This document shows positions 1-8,866 of a stretch of DNA of 64,000 bases, in pieces (position 1 is the stretch's first letter; every line of letters starts with the position of its first letter). Both the position numbers and the translations under genes were made by a program. The DNA comes from an uncultured Oscillospiraceae bacterium (GTDB taxonomy: Bacteria > Bacillota > Clostridia > Oscillospirales > Oscillospiraceae). The stretch spans positions 1 through 64,000 of the forward strand of contig CANRFN010000003.1 of the NCBI GenBank assembly GCA_947629915.1. The letters run 5' to 3'. The notes under the pieces are model-generated. The model saw nothing but the letters and a program-made list of their open reading frames with translations, was not told the origin of the DNA and made no database searches.

Positions 1-41
1 CTCCCCTGGTCCTGACCGCTCCATTTTATCCTGATACAGAG

Positions 42-71
42 ACAGCCTCGGTATGCCCGGGGCTGTTTTTT
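42..71 (+). terminator. Rho-independent terminator of an upstream gene
   Basis: A 10-bp stem (42-51 with 57-66) closes a 5-nt loop and is followed by six T. It ends a plus-strand gene that lies outside the window. Confidence 0.75.
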
Positions 72-118
72 CATGGCCAGACCCCCGCAGGTTTTACGGA
101 TTGTTCACAGACGCCCCC

Positions 119-146
119 TTGCCAATCCCGGGGGAGATGGTATAAT
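119..146 (+). promoter_or_regulatory. SigA-type promoter of the marR-ABC operon
   Basis: TTGCCA (119-124), a 16-nt spacer and a perfect TATAAT (141-146). Transcription would start near 153, about 45 nt before the marR start codon. Confidence 0.75.
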
Positions 147-161
147 TCCGAAAATATCAAA

Positions 162-177
162 ATTGAACTTTCTCAAT
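162..177. promoter_or_regulatory. Candidate MarR operator
   Basis: ATTGA and TCAAT form a 5-bp inverted repeat with a 6-nt spacer just downstream of the promoter and before marR. Size and place fit a MarR-dimer autoregulation site. The arms are short, so this is inference. Confidence 0.4.
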
Positions 178-197
178 CCGAAGCAACGAAAGGAGAG

Positions 198-650
198 ATG
201 CATATGCAGGAGAGCTTTGCCTTTGCCCTTTCCCGCAGCTTTACAGAGGCATACGCCTTGCGGTGCAAGCCGATCTGCACAGAGATGAACATCCCCCAGA
301 TGGCACTGGACGTCCTGATGATCCTGGGGGACGAGGGGATAGACCTCTGCACTGCCACGGAGATCAGCCAGGAGGCCTGCCTGAAGGAGAACATCCTCTC
401 GGTGCATGTGAACCGCCTGGTGACGCAAGGCTATGTGAGGCGGAGCCCTGTACCGGGGGACCGGCGCAAGGTGCATCTGGAGTGCACCGAGGCGGCAAAA
501 CCCTGGGTGGAGCGGGGGCTGGCCATACAGCGGCAGTTCTTCATCGACATCAACCAGGGCCTGACGCCGGAGGAGCTTGCGGTGCTGCGGCACTGTCTTG
601 TTGTGATGCATGAGAACACCAGCCGCATGTTGAGGGAGGAGTCCAAGTGA
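198..650 (+). CDS. MarR family transcriptional regulator
   Basis: A 150-residue protein of usual MarR size. The middle (residues ~50-95) reads as the winged helix-turn-helix, with a recognition stretch around NILSVHVNRLVTQGYVRR followed by a basic wing (VPGDRRKVHL). The start is the ATG at 198 behind AAAGGAGAG. It overlaps the next gene by four bases (GTGA), so it is translationally coupled to the ABC exporter it most likely represses. Its ligand cannot be read from the sequence. A palindrome between promoter and gene suggests autoregulation. Confidence 0.88.
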   Translation: MHMQESFAFALSRSFTEAYALRCKPICTEMNIPQMALDVLMILGDEGIDLCTATEISQEACLKENILSVHVNRLVTQGYVRRSPVPGDRRKVHLECTEAAKPWVERGLAIQRQFFIDINQGLTPEELAVLRHCLVVMHENTSRMLREESK

Positions 651-2809
651 AGGTTGTTTTTCACTATCTCAAGAAGTTCCGGGTGGCCATCGTCATCGTG
701 GTGTGCCTGCTGATCTTTCAGGCCATCTGCGACATGGCCCTGCCGGACTACACCAGTGACCTTTTGAACGTGGGCCTGCAGCAGGGCGGCATTCAGGACG
801 GCGTCCCGGATACCGTCCGAACCGAGACCCTGGCCCGCCTGGAACTGTTCCTGGCAGAGGGGGATGTGGACACGGTTGAGGCGGCCTATGGCCCGGCAGA
901 TCAGGACGGCATCCGCGCTCTGCAGAAGGACGCAGACCGGGAGGCACTGGCCTCGCTGCTGGCGATCCCGGACAGCGCGGTGTATCAGCTCACCCGCACG
1001 GAGGAGGGCACGGGCTCTCTGGCGCTGCTGCAGCAGATGCTGGACGCTGGGGCCGTCACCCGGGAGCAGATCCAACAGCAGCTGGCGGGGGAGATGGACG
1101 CCCTCTCAGACAGCACCGCGATCTACCTCAACCAGATCGCCACCGCCTTTGTCTCGGACGAGTACGCCGCCCAGGGGCGGGACCTCAACGCCATCCGCAA
1201 CCGGTACCTGTTCCAGGTGGGCGGCAAGATGCTGCTGATGTGCCTGGGCATGGCGGTGCTCTCGGTGATCGTGGGGTATCTGGCATCCCGGATCTCCGCC
1301 GGCCTGGGCCGGGATCTCCGGAGAGGCTTGTTCCAGCAGGTGATGCGCTATACCAGCACCGAGATTGAGCAGTTCTCCACCGCGTCCCTCATCACCCGGT
1401 GCACCAACGACATCATGCAGGTACAGTTCACCGCCGTGATGCTGCTGCGGATGGTGGCCTATGCCCCCATTCTGGCCATCGTGGGCGTGGTACGGGTGAT
1501 TGAGATTGGCTCCGACATGAGCTGGATCATCGTGGCCGCCGTGCTGGCACTGGCGGTGTGCATCGCCATCCTCTTTGTGGTGGCCTATCCCAAGTTCCGC
1601 ATCATGCAGCAGCTGGTGGACCGGGTAAACCTGGTCTCCCGGGAGATGCTCACCGGCATCATGCCCATCCGGGCCTTTGTCCGGCAGAAACATGAGGAGA
1701 AGCGGTTCGAGGGGGCCAACAAGGACCTGATGCGCACCCAGCTCTTCACCAACCGGGTCATGACGTTCATGAGCCCTGTGATGACTATGATCATGAACGG
1801 CGTGTCCGTGCTCATCGTCTGGGTGGGCGGCCACGGCGTAGACCAGGGCAGCGTCCAGGTGGGGGACCTGACTGCGTTTATCACCTACTCCATGGTGATC
1901 ATCATGGGCTTTCTGATGCTGTCCATGGTCTCGGTGATGCTGCCCCGCGCCGGCGTGGCCGCCAACCGCATCGCAGAGGTGCTCAATACGCCGGTGTCCC
2001 TGCAGGACCCGGCGCAGCCCCAGGACGGCGTGATCGCCTCCGGCAAGGGGGAGATCGTGTTCCACGATGTGAGCTTTGCCTATCCCGGCGCGGACGACTG
2101 CGTGCTGGAGCACATCAGCTTCACCGCCAGCCCCGGCAAGACCACCGCCATCATCGGCTCCACCGGCTGCGGCAAGTCCACCTTGATTCACCTGATTCCC
2201 CGCTTTTACGATGTCACCCAGGGATCCATCACCATGGACGGGGTAGACATCCGCAACCTGAACCAGAGGACCCTGCGGGATGCCATCGGCTACGTGCCCC
2301 AGAAGGGCATGCTGTTCTCCGGCACCGTGGAGAGCAACTTGAAATACGCCGGCGAGCAGGTCTCGGACGAGGACATGAAAGAGGCCGCCCGCATCGCCCA
2401 GGCGGAGGACTTCATCCTGGAGAAGCCGGACGGATACCAGTCCGCCATCGCCCAGAACGGCTCCAACGTCTCCGGCGGACAGCGGCAGCGGCTCTCCATC
2501 GCCCGGGCCGTGGCCAAACACCCCAAGGTGTTCCTCTTTGACGACACCTTCTCCGCCCTGGACTACAAGACCGATGCCGCCCTGCGGGCGGCGCTGGCCC
2601 GCAGCACCCGGGACGCAGTGGTGATCATCGTGGCCCAGAGAATCTCCACCATCCTCCAGGCGGATCAGATCCTGGTGATGGAGGAGGGGCGCATTGTGGG
2701 GCAGGGCACCCACAGCGCCCTGCTGCGGACCTGTCCCACCTACCTGGAGATCGCCCGGGGACAGCTCTCCGAGGAAGAGATCCGGGCCGGCATGAAGGGA
2801 GGCAAGTGA
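647..2809 (+). CDS. ABC exporter half, degenerate ATPase site
   Basis: A 720-residue fused membrane/ATPase protein of the multidrug exporter type. TM1 (~13-35) is separated from TM2 (~194-213) by an extracellular insert of about 150 residues. The remaining helices are followed by an ATPase domain with Walker A GSTGCGKST (~502) and signature SGGQRQ (~608). Two catalytic residues differ from canonical: Walker B ends in Asp-Asp (LFDDTFSALD) instead of Asp-Glu, and the switch His is Gln (AQRIST). This is the pattern of the degenerate half of heterodimeric exporters (TM287/288, BmrCD type). It starts with GTG inside the marR stop codon, and the partner begins one base after its stop. Confidence 0.92.
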   Translation: MKVVFHYLKKFRVAIVIVVCLLIFQAICDMALPDYTSDLLNVGLQQGGIQDGVPDTVRTETLARLELFLAEGDVDTVEAAYGPADQDGIRALQKDADREALASLLAIPDSAVYQLTRTEEGTGSLALLQQMLDAGAVTREQIQQQLAGEMDALSDSTAIYLNQIATAFVSDEYAAQGRDLNAIRNRYLFQVGGKMLLMCLGMAVLSVIVGYLASRISAGLGRDLRRGLFQQVMRYTSTEIEQFSTASLITRCTNDIMQVQFTAVMLLRMVAYAPILAIVGVVRVIEIGSDMSWIIVAAVLALAVCIAILFVVAYPKFRIMQQLVDRVNLVSREMLTGIMPIRAFVRQKHEEKRFEGANKDLMRTQLFTNRVMTFMSPVMTMIMNGVSVLIVWVGGHGVDQGSVQVGDLTAFITYSMVIIMGFLMLSMVSVMLPRAGVAANRIAEVLNTPVSLQDPAQPQDGVIASGKGEIVFHDVSFAYPGADDCVLEHISFTASPGKTTAIIGSTGCGKSTLIHLIPRFYDVTQGSITMDGVDIRNLNQRTLRDAIGYVPQKGMLFSGTVESNLKYAGEQVSDEDMKEAARIAQAEDFILEKPDGYQSAIAQNGSNVSGGQRQRLSIARAVAKHPKVFLFDDTFSALDYKTDAALRAALARSTRDAVVIIVAQRISTILQADQILVMEEGRIVGQGTHSALLRTCPTYLEIARGQLSEEEIRAGMKGGK

Positions 2810-2810
2810 G

Positions 2811-4643
2811 ATGGCGGACGACAACAAGAAGATCCAGCCCCGGAGGCGGGGGCCCATGCGGGGCCAGAAGCCCAAGAACTTCAAGGCCGCCATGGGCAAT
2901 ATCATCCACTACATGGGCCCGTACCTCGCGATCACGGTGGTAGTGGTGGTGCTGGCAGTGGCCGCCACCGTGCTGAACGTGTGGGGTCCCCGGATCCTGG
3001 GAGACGCCACCACCGAGCTCTTCCAGGGCCTGATGGCCAAGCTCTCCGGCACCGGCGCCATCGACTTCGACCGCCTCGGCGGCATTCTGATGAAGCTGAT
3101 GGGCCTCTACGCCATCTGCGCCGTGCTCTCCTTCGGCCAGGGCCTGCTCATGACCGAGATGTCCCAGCGGATCTGCTTCCGGCTGCGCAAGGACATCAGC
3201 GAGAAGATCAACCGGCTGCCCCTGTCCTACTTTGAGGACAGCGCGGTGGGCGATGTGCTGTCCCGGATCACCAACGATGTGGACCACCTGGGGCAGAACT
3301 TCAACCAGTCCGTGACCTCGGTGATCACCGCCATCTGCACCCTCATCGGCGTGGTGGTGATGATGCTGGACATCTCTCCCTTGATGACCCTCATCACCGT
3401 GCTGATCCTGCCGGTGTCCATCGTGCTGGTGTCCACCATCGTGAAGACCAGCCAGAAGTACTTCCGGCAGCAACAGCACAACCTGGGCGTCATCGATGGC
3501 CAGATCGAAGAGGCCTTCTCCGGCCACGAGATCGTAAAGGCCTTCAACCGGGAGGACGCCGAGCTGGCGGCCTTCGATGAGACCAACGGCATCCTATACA
3601 ACTCCGCCTGGCGCAGCCAGTTCCTGTCCGGCCTGATGCAGCCCATCATGAACTTTGTGAGCAACCTGGGCTATGTGGCGGTGGCCATCTCCGGCGCGAT
3701 GCTGGCGGCCGCCGGCAAGATCCTCATCGGCGACATCGTCTCCTTCGTCCAGTATGTGAAACGCTTTACCCAGCCCGTGACCCAGATGGCCCAGGTGATG
3801 AACATGCTCCAGTCCATGGCCGCCGCAGGGGAGCGCATCTTCGAGTTCCTCCAGGCCGATGAGGAGCAGCAAACCGAGCCCGTGACCGCAGACATCTCCC
3901 AGATCGATGGCAGCGTCTCCTTCGACCACGTCCGCTTCGGCTACCACCCGGACAAGATCATCATCCACGACTTCAACTGCCAGGTGAAGCCCGGTCAGAT
4001 GGTGGCCATCGTGGGCCCCACCGGCGCCGGAAAGACCACCATGGTGAAGCTGCTCATGCGGTTCTATGACGTGAACGATGGCGCCATCCGGCTGGGCGGG
4101 AAAGACATCCGCGCCTTTGACCGCACCAAGCTCCGGGACGGCTTCGGCATGGTGCTCCAGGACACCTGGCTGTTCAAGGGCACCATCATGGAGAACATCC
4201 GCTACGGCAGACTGGAGGCCACCGATGAAGAGGTGATTCGGGCGGCCAAACTGGCCCGGGCAGACAAGTTCATCCGGGCTCTCCCCGGCGGGTACCAGAT
4301 GGAGATCAACGAGGAGGCCTCCAACATCTCCCAGGGCCAGAAGCAGCTGCTCACCATCGCCCGTGCCATTCTGGCGGACAATCCCATCATGATCCTGGAC
4401 GAGGCCACCTCCTCCGTGGACACCCGCACAGAGCACCTGATCCAGGAGGCCATGGACACCCTGCTGAAGGGCAGGACATCGTTCGTCATCGCCCACCGGC
4501 TCAGCACCATCCGCAACGCGGACCTGATCCTGGTGATGCGGGACGGAGACATCGTGGAGCAGGGCACCCACCGGGAACTGCTGGACAAGGGCGGCTTCTA
4601 CGCCAGCCTGTACAACGCCCAGTTCGAAGAGATGGCCAGCTGA
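2811..4643 (+). CDS. ABC exporter half, catalytic ATPase
   Basis: A 610-residue partner of the preceding half-transporter, with an N-terminal six-helix membrane domain and a C-terminal ATPase. Walker A is GPTGAGKTT (~401), Walker B LDEATSSVD (~527) with the catalytic Glu, and the switch is the normal AHRLST. Its signature is altered to ISQGQ (~505). In a heterodimer that signature faces the degenerate Walker site of the partner, so the two oddities fall in the same nucleotide site. The N-terminus is basic and Pro/Arg-rich (residues 5-22). The substrate is unknown; a drug, lipid or peptide is possible. Confidence 0.92.
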   Translation: MADDNKKIQPRRRGPMRGQKPKNFKAAMGNIIHYMGPYLAITVVVVVLAVAATVLNVWGPRILGDATTELFQGLMAKLSGTGAIDFDRLGGILMKLMGLYAICAVLSFGQGLLMTEMSQRICFRLRKDISEKINRLPLSYFEDSAVGDVLSRITNDVDHLGQNFNQSVTSVITAICTLIGVVVMMLDISPLMTLITVLILPVSIVLVSTIVKTSQKYFRQQQHNLGVIDGQIEEAFSGHEIVKAFNREDAELAAFDETNGILYNSAWRSQFLSGLMQPIMNFVSNLGYVAVAISGAMLAAAGKILIGDIVSFVQYVKRFTQPVTQMAQVMNMLQSMAAAGERIFEFLQADEEQQTEPVTADISQIDGSVSFDHVRFGYHPDKIIIHDFNCQVKPGQMVAIVGPTGAGKTTMVKLLMRFYDVNDGAIRLGGKDIRAFDRTKLRDGFGMVLQDTWLFKGTIMENIRYGRLEATDEEVIRAAKLARADKFIRALPGGYQMEINEEASNISQGQKQLLTIARAILADNPIMILDEATSSVDTRTEHLIQEAMDTLLKGRTSFVIAHRLSTIRNADLILVMRDGDIVEQGTHRELLDKGGFYASLYNAQFEEMAS

Positions 4644-4681
4644 GGACCTGCGCACCCGACAGTCAATCACACATCAATCTG

Positions 4682-4711
4682 CAGCCCCGGACGCCCAAAC
4701 GTCCGGGGCTG
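4682..4711 (+). terminator. Terminator hairpin after the ABC operon
   Basis: A 12-bp GC-rich stem (4682-4693 with 4700-4711) with a 6-nt loop. The T-tract is weak (GTCTCCT), so it may be only partly effective. Confidence 0.55.
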
Positions 4712-4775
4712 TCTCCTGCCCAAACGCCGCGCAGCAATCCGGCCCCGAAAATTGGGACAGGCCTCATGTTCCATC

Positions 4776-4804
4776 TTGCCCCACGCCCGGTTTGGTGATA
4801 TGAT
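4776..4804 (+). promoter_or_regulatory. SigA-type promoter of the EamA-truA unit
   Basis: TTGCCC (4776-4781), a 17-nt spacer and TATGAT (4799-4804), about 88 nt before the EamA start codon. Confidence 0.55.
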
Positions 4805-4891
4805 GCAGCAGGAACTGGAAAACAAGACTTTTCCAGGGCGGAGGAGGGGCGAATGGGCTCCTCCCCGCAGCGAAAGAGAGGATGCTGTTCT

Positions 4892-5305
4892 ATGTGGTTT
4901 GTATTTGCCCTGCTGTCTGCGGTCTTTGCGGCCCTCACCTCCATCCTGGCCAAGGTGGGCATTGAGGGCGTAAACTCCAATCTGGCCACGGCATTGCGCA
5001 CGGTAGTGGTGCTGGTGATGGCCTGGGGCATGGTGTTCATCACCCAGGCCCAGACAGGGATCGCCGAGATCAGCCGGAAGAGCTGGCTGTTTCTGATTTT
5101 GTCCGGCCTCGCCACCGGTGCCTCCTGGCTCTGCTACTACCACGCCATCCAGATCGGCGAGGTCTCCAAGGTGGTGCCCATAGACAAGCTCAGCGTGGTG
5201 ATCACGCTGGTGCTGGCCTTCCTATTTCTCCACGAGGACTTCACCCCCAAATCGGCCATCGGCGCGGTGCTCATCACCATCGGCACCCTGGTGATGGTGC
5301 TCTGA
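4892..5305 (+). CDS. Half-size EamA/DMT family transporter
   Basis: A 137-residue hydrophobic protein with about five membrane segments (MWFVFALLSAVFAALTSILA at the N-terminus, and a final helix after KSAIGAVLITIGTLVMVL). It matches a single EamA repeat, whereas full-length members are about 300 residues with two repeats. Half-size members act as dimers. I chose the ATG at 4892, with AGAGAGG upstream; a longer in-frame start at 4853 would add a charged, non-membrane leader. It precedes truA by 12 bases and is probably cotranscribed. The substrate is unknown. Confidence 0.82.
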   Translation: MWFVFALLSAVFAALTSILAKVGIEGVNSNLATALRTVVVLVMAWGMVFITQAQTGIAEISRKSWLFLILSGLATGASWLCYYHAIQIGEVSKVVPIDKLSVVITLVLAFLFLHEDFTPKSAIGAVLITIGTLVMVL

Positions 5306-5317
5306 GAGGAGATTTGC

Positions 5318-6052
5318 ATGAACTGGAGGCTCATCCTCTCCTACGATGGCTCCCGATACAACGGATGGCAAAAGCAGGGGAACACCGAGAACACCATCCA
5401 GGGGAAACTGGAGCAGGTGCTGTCCCGCCTGATGGAACAATCCATCGAGGTACAAGGCGCCGGCAGGACTGACGCCGGGGTCCACGCCCTGGGGCAGGTG
5501 GCCAGCGTACGGCTGCCGGGGAAATGGGATCCCAGGCAGCTGCAGGAGAAACTGAACGAGTATCTGCCAGAGGACATCGCCGTGCTGGAGGCCGCTCCGG
5601 CGGAAGACCGCTTTCACGCACGGCTCTCCGCCAGGGGAAAGACATACCGCTACGAGATCCGCATCGGCACGGTGCCGGATGTCTTCCGGCGGAAGTACCA
5701 GTGGCAGCTGGCGGACCAGCCGGACCTTGAGAAGATGCGGGCCGCCGCGGCACAGCTCATCGGCACCCGGGACTTTCGCTCCTTCTGCGGGAATCGGCAG
5801 TTCAAGAAGTCCACGGAGCGCACGCTGGAATCGATAGACATTCAGCAGAACGGGGCAGACCTCACCATCACCTTTCGGGGAGACGGCTTTCTGCCCTACA
5901 TGGTGCGGATTCTCACCGGTACCCTGGTGGAAGTTGGGCTGGGAAAGATTCCAGCGGCATCGATCCCGGAGATCCTGGCGGCCAAGGACCGCATGGCGGC
6001 GGGACCCACCGCCCCGGCAAAAGGTCTCACCTTGGTGGAAGTCCGGTACTGA
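5318..6052 (+). CDS. truA: tRNA pseudouridine(38-40) synthase TruA
   Basis: A 244-residue cytosolic enzyme converting uridines 38-40 of the tRNA anticodon arm to pseudouridine. The catalytic Asp lies in GRTDAGVHALGQ (residues ~49-60). The N-terminal SYDGSRYNGWQKQ and the C-terminal GDGFLPYMVR blocks are standard TruA landmarks. Length is normal. The ATG at 5318 follows GAGAGGAG. It sits 12 bases behind the EamA-like gene. Confidence 0.96.
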   Translation: MNWRLILSYDGSRYNGWQKQGNTENTIQGKLEQVLSRLMEQSIEVQGAGRTDAGVHALGQVASVRLPGKWDPRQLQEKLNEYLPEDIAVLEAAPAEDRFHARLSARGKTYRYEIRIGTVPDVFRRKYQWQLADQPDLEKMRAAAAQLIGTRDFRSFCGNRQFKKSTERTLESIDIQQNGADLTITFRGDGFLPYMVRILTGTLVEVGLGKIPAASIPEILAAKDRMAAGPTAPAKGLTLVEVRY

Positions 6053-6145
6053 ATCGTGGATAGCCTGCCGGAAGGGGAAAATTGCCCTCCCCGAAGCGGG
6101 ACTGCGAAAAGCCGAAAAAAAACGAATCTTTTTCAAACCGTCTCA

Positions 6146-6174
6146 TTGCAAGGCACGGCAGATGGGGCTATCCT
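6146..6174 (+). promoter_or_regulatory. Candidate promoter of the alkyltransferase-like gene
   Basis: TTGCAA (6146-6151), a 17-nt spacer and TATCCT (6169-6174), about 20 nt before the GTG start. The -10 is imperfect. Confidence 0.4.
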
Positions 6175-6194
6175 GTGGGCAGGAGGTGTTTCTT

Positions 6195-6686
6195 GTGGCA
6201 AGCGAACACAACAAGGATTTCAACGCCATGCTGCAGGACAGCAAGGACATGCCCAAAGTCCAGATCATCACGGACCCCGGCAGCATCGCAAAATACGGCG
6301 GAGAGCGCATGTATTTTGCCCCGCCCATCGCCTACGACCGCATCATGCGGCAGATCCCGCCGGGAAAGCTCATCACGGTGGGGGAGATCCGCGCCTATTT
6401 GGCCCGGCAAAGCGGTGCGGACTTCACGGACCCCATCACCGCAGGCATCTTTGTCTCCATTGTAGCCTGGGCCAGCTACCAGCGGGAGGGAGACGAGACC
6501 CCGTACTGGCGCACCCTGAAGGCCGACGGGGTGCTGAATGAAAAGTATCCCGGCGGGGCTGAGGCACAGAAGGCAAAGCTGGAGGCGGAGGGCCACACCG
6601 TGGTGGCAAAGGGGCGAAAGCACATCCGCTGGGTGGTACAGGATCTGGATGCCTCCCTCTGGGATCTGGAGAAGAAGGAACCATAG
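6195..6686 (+). CDS. Alkyltransferase-like protein (MGMT fold, no acceptor Cys)
   Basis: A 163-residue protein whose C-terminal half matches the O6-alkylguanine-DNA alkyltransferase DNA-binding domain: IPPGKLITVGEIRAYLAR (from ~53), then a segment ending PYWRTLKADGVLNEKYPGG and AQKAKLEAEG. The active-site motif PCHR is replaced by PYWR (residues 103-106), so there is no alkyl-acceptor cysteine. Alkyltransferase-like (ATL) proteins, which carry PWHR, bind lesions and hand them to nucleotide excision repair; a similar role is inferred here. Start: GTG at 6195, seven bases after AGGAGGT (6181-6187). Longer in-frame starts would run into truA. Confidence 0.75.
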   Translation: MASEHNKDFNAMLQDSKDMPKVQIITDPGSIAKYGGERMYFAPPIAYDRIMRQIPPGKLITVGEIRAYLARQSGADFTDPITAGIFVSIVAWASYQREGDETPYWRTLKADGVLNEKYPGGAEAQKAKLEAEGHTVVAKGRKHIRWVVQDLDASLWDLEKKEP

Positions 6687-6862
6687 AGCCGCTCAAGCCG
6701 GCAGAGAACAGGGAATGGAAACATTTCAATATCTGTATCGTGATTTTCCTTTACAGGCAATATCGGTGATGCAATCGTTTGAACAACCTTCTGAGATTCC
6801 TCTTGCACGCAGACCGTGCTGCAGCAGATGGGACCGGATGAGATGAGAGGAGCGGGACAGGC

Positions 6863-8623
6863 ATGAAGGCAGTGATCATCGGCGCAGGCCTCGGCGGCCT
6901 CACCTTCGGCGCTCTGCTGGCCCGGGACGGCTGGCAGGTGGAAGTGATAGACCGCAACCCCAAGGTGGGCGGCGTCTGCGCACTGGCGGAGCACAACGGA
7001 TACCGCTGGGAGCAGGGGCCCCTGATCCTGGGAGACCTGCTGCCGGGAGAGCCGGTGGAGCGGCTGCTGCACGCGCTGGGGATTCACCTGGACGTGGAGC
7101 GGGCCGAGCGGGGGATTGAGATGCCGGACTTCGCCCTGTGGCGCCCGGACAAGTATGAGGGCAGGGACTGGCGGAAAAACCGGCTCCGCAAACTGTTCCC
7201 CGAGGAGCGGGACGGCATCGATGCCTACTACCGGTTCTACGATGACGTCATGGAACTGCGCCATCTGGCGGCGGTGGCGGAGGCAGAGCCCTCAATTGCC
7301 AACAAGCTGACACTGGCCCAGGCTTTCGGCAAGGTGAAACCATACGCTTCGATGAACGCCCAGGAGCTGGTGGAGCACTTCTTCCGCTCAGAGAAGCTGC
7401 AGGCCGTCTTCGCCGGGATCCTGGCGGACTTCTGCGCCTCTCCCGAGGAGGCCCAGGGGCTCTCCATCCCCATCCTGAACCCCGAGACCGCCTTCGACAA
7501 GCGCATCGCCTACACCAGAGATGGGTCCCCGTACTATCCCGGCTTCTGCACCATAACCGGCGGCATCCAGAAGCTGCCGGAGGCACTGGCCCAGAAGATC
7601 GAACAGCGTGGCGGAGCGCTGCGGCTGAACACCGTGGCCCAGCGGATCCTAGTGGACCGCGGCACGGCCAGGGCGGTGCAGCTGGAGGACGGCACCGTGC
7701 TGGAGGCAGATCTCATCGCCGCGGCCGGCAGCGCCCGGGATGTACTTCTGGGCATGGTGGGCGCCCAATACCTGGACCGCCACACCCGGTGGGTGCTGGA
7801 CTCCTTCCGGCCCATGGAAGCGGTGTTCATGGTGCACCTGGGCGTGGACTACGACCCACTCCAGTACATGAAGGCTCCTGTCTGCTACTACTACCACTCT
7901 TACGACCTCTACGGCGCCACGAGGCGCCTGCGGAGCGGGGAATACCACGGGGGCAGAGATGGCTTTGTGATCACGGTGGACTCCGCCCACGCCCCGGACT
8001 TCGCCCCGGAGGGCCATGCCGCCCTCACGATCTACACCATCGCCCCGGACACGCTGAAAGAGGGGGACTGGGAGACGGACAGAGACCGCTGGGCAGACCA
8101 GCTCATCGCGCTGGCGGAGCAGCACCTGCCGGACCTCCGGCAGCACATCACAGAGCGCTATGTGCTGGCCGCCCCGGACTATCGCACCCTCACCCACCAG
8201 ACGAAGTGCTCCTTCGGCGGCGTGGTGCCCATCATGGGCCGGGAGAACCCCGCCCACAGGACCTGCATACACCACCTGTGGTTCCTGGGTCAGCAGAGCG
8301 AGAACATGGGCGGCATCGGCAACGTGATGCTGGGCGCCAAAAAGGCCTATGAGCAGCTGCTGCCGGTGCTGGCGGCAGACCAGGCGGCTGCGGAGCGGCG
8401 AAAGGTCCAGGAGGAGAAGGCCGCCGAGAAGAGGCGGGTCCAGGACGAAAAGGCGGCGGAGAAGGCGCAAAAGCAGGCGGAGAAGGACAGAGAGAAAGAG
8501 GAGAGGGCCCGGGCAAAGGCGGAGAAGCAGAAGGCCAGGGAAGAGAAGCAGGCAAAGAAGGGGAAGAAGGACAAGAAGCAGAAAGGGAAGAAAGCCGAGG
8601 ACGCCGCGCCGCAGGACGCCTGA
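6863..8623 (+). CDS. CrtI-like FAD oxidoreductase with charged tail
   Basis: A 586-residue protein. The N-terminus is a clear dinucleotide-binding fold (VIIGAGLGGLTFGALLARDG, then an acidic strand end EVIDRN). The body resembles phytoene desaturase/carotenoid isomerase-type amine oxidases, with a C-terminal FAD block (GQQSENMGGIGNVMLGAKKA). The last ~80 residues are an unbroken Lys/Glu/Ala/Arg-rich stretch, likely a long charged helix, which is not usual for the family. No carotenoid genes lie nearby, so the substrate is unknown. The ATG at 6863 follows GAGAGGAG. Confidence 0.8.
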   Translation: MKAVIIGAGLGGLTFGALLARDGWQVEVIDRNPKVGGVCALAEHNGYRWEQGPLILGDLLPGEPVERLLHALGIHLDVERAERGIEMPDFALWRPDKYEGRDWRKNRLRKLFPEERDGIDAYYRFYDDVMELRHLAAVAEAEPSIANKLTLAQAFGKVKPYASMNAQELVEHFFRSEKLQAVFAGILADFCASPEEAQGLSIPILNPETAFDKRIAYTRDGSPYYPGFCTITGGIQKLPEALAQKIEQRGGALRLNTVAQRILVDRGTARAVQLEDGTVLEADLIAAAGSARDVLLGMVGAQYLDRHTRWVLDSFRPMEAVFMVHLGVDYDPLQYMKAPVCYYYHSYDLYGATRRLRSGEYHGGRDGFVITVDSAHAPDFAPEGHAALTIYTIAPDTLKEGDWETDRDRWADQLIALAEQHLPDLRQHITERYVLAAPDYRTLTHQTKCSFGGVVPIMGRENPAHRTCIHHLWFLGQQSENMGGIGNVMLGAKKAYEQLLPVLAADQAAAERRKVQEEKAAEKRRVQDEKAAEKAQKQAEKDREKEERARAKAEKQKAREEKQAKKGKKDKKQKGKKAEDAAPQDA

Positions 8624-8810
8624 TCCACGCGGTGTCAAGCTAGCCAAGCAAAGTGCATCTGGACAGCAACACCCATCCAAGATCATTGGAAAAGTTGCAA
8701 ATTGGCATTACACGAAAAAGCAGGGATTTGGACCCCGCAAATCGCGGCATAACCGCCACATTTTCCCTCGAGAAATCTGAACTTCTGCACAAAAAATGTC
8801 AGATTAGGTC

Positions 8811-8840
8811 TTGCCCCGTGGAATTGTTTTGTGATATACT
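8811..8840 (+). promoter_or_regulatory. Promoter of the TMEM175-like gene
   Basis: TTGCCC (8811-8816), an 18-nt spacer and TATACT (8835-8840), 26 nt before the start codon. Confidence 0.55.
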
Positions 8841-8866
8841 CCCTTCGCTGATTGGGGGGCTCGGCT

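Noticed and set aside
1106-2905. Long open frame on the minus strand across the first ABC gene
   Set aside because: Histidine/glycine-rich shadow of a high-GC gene; no start site or family features. The same applies to the antisense frames over 2625-4670, 7649-8686, 17684-19078, 27120-29243, 29102-31228, 47984-49507, 49754-51592 and 53134-55668.
6715-6846. 43-residue ORF between the alkyltransferase-like and CrtI-like genes
   Set aside because: No spaced ribosome site and no recognisable features.
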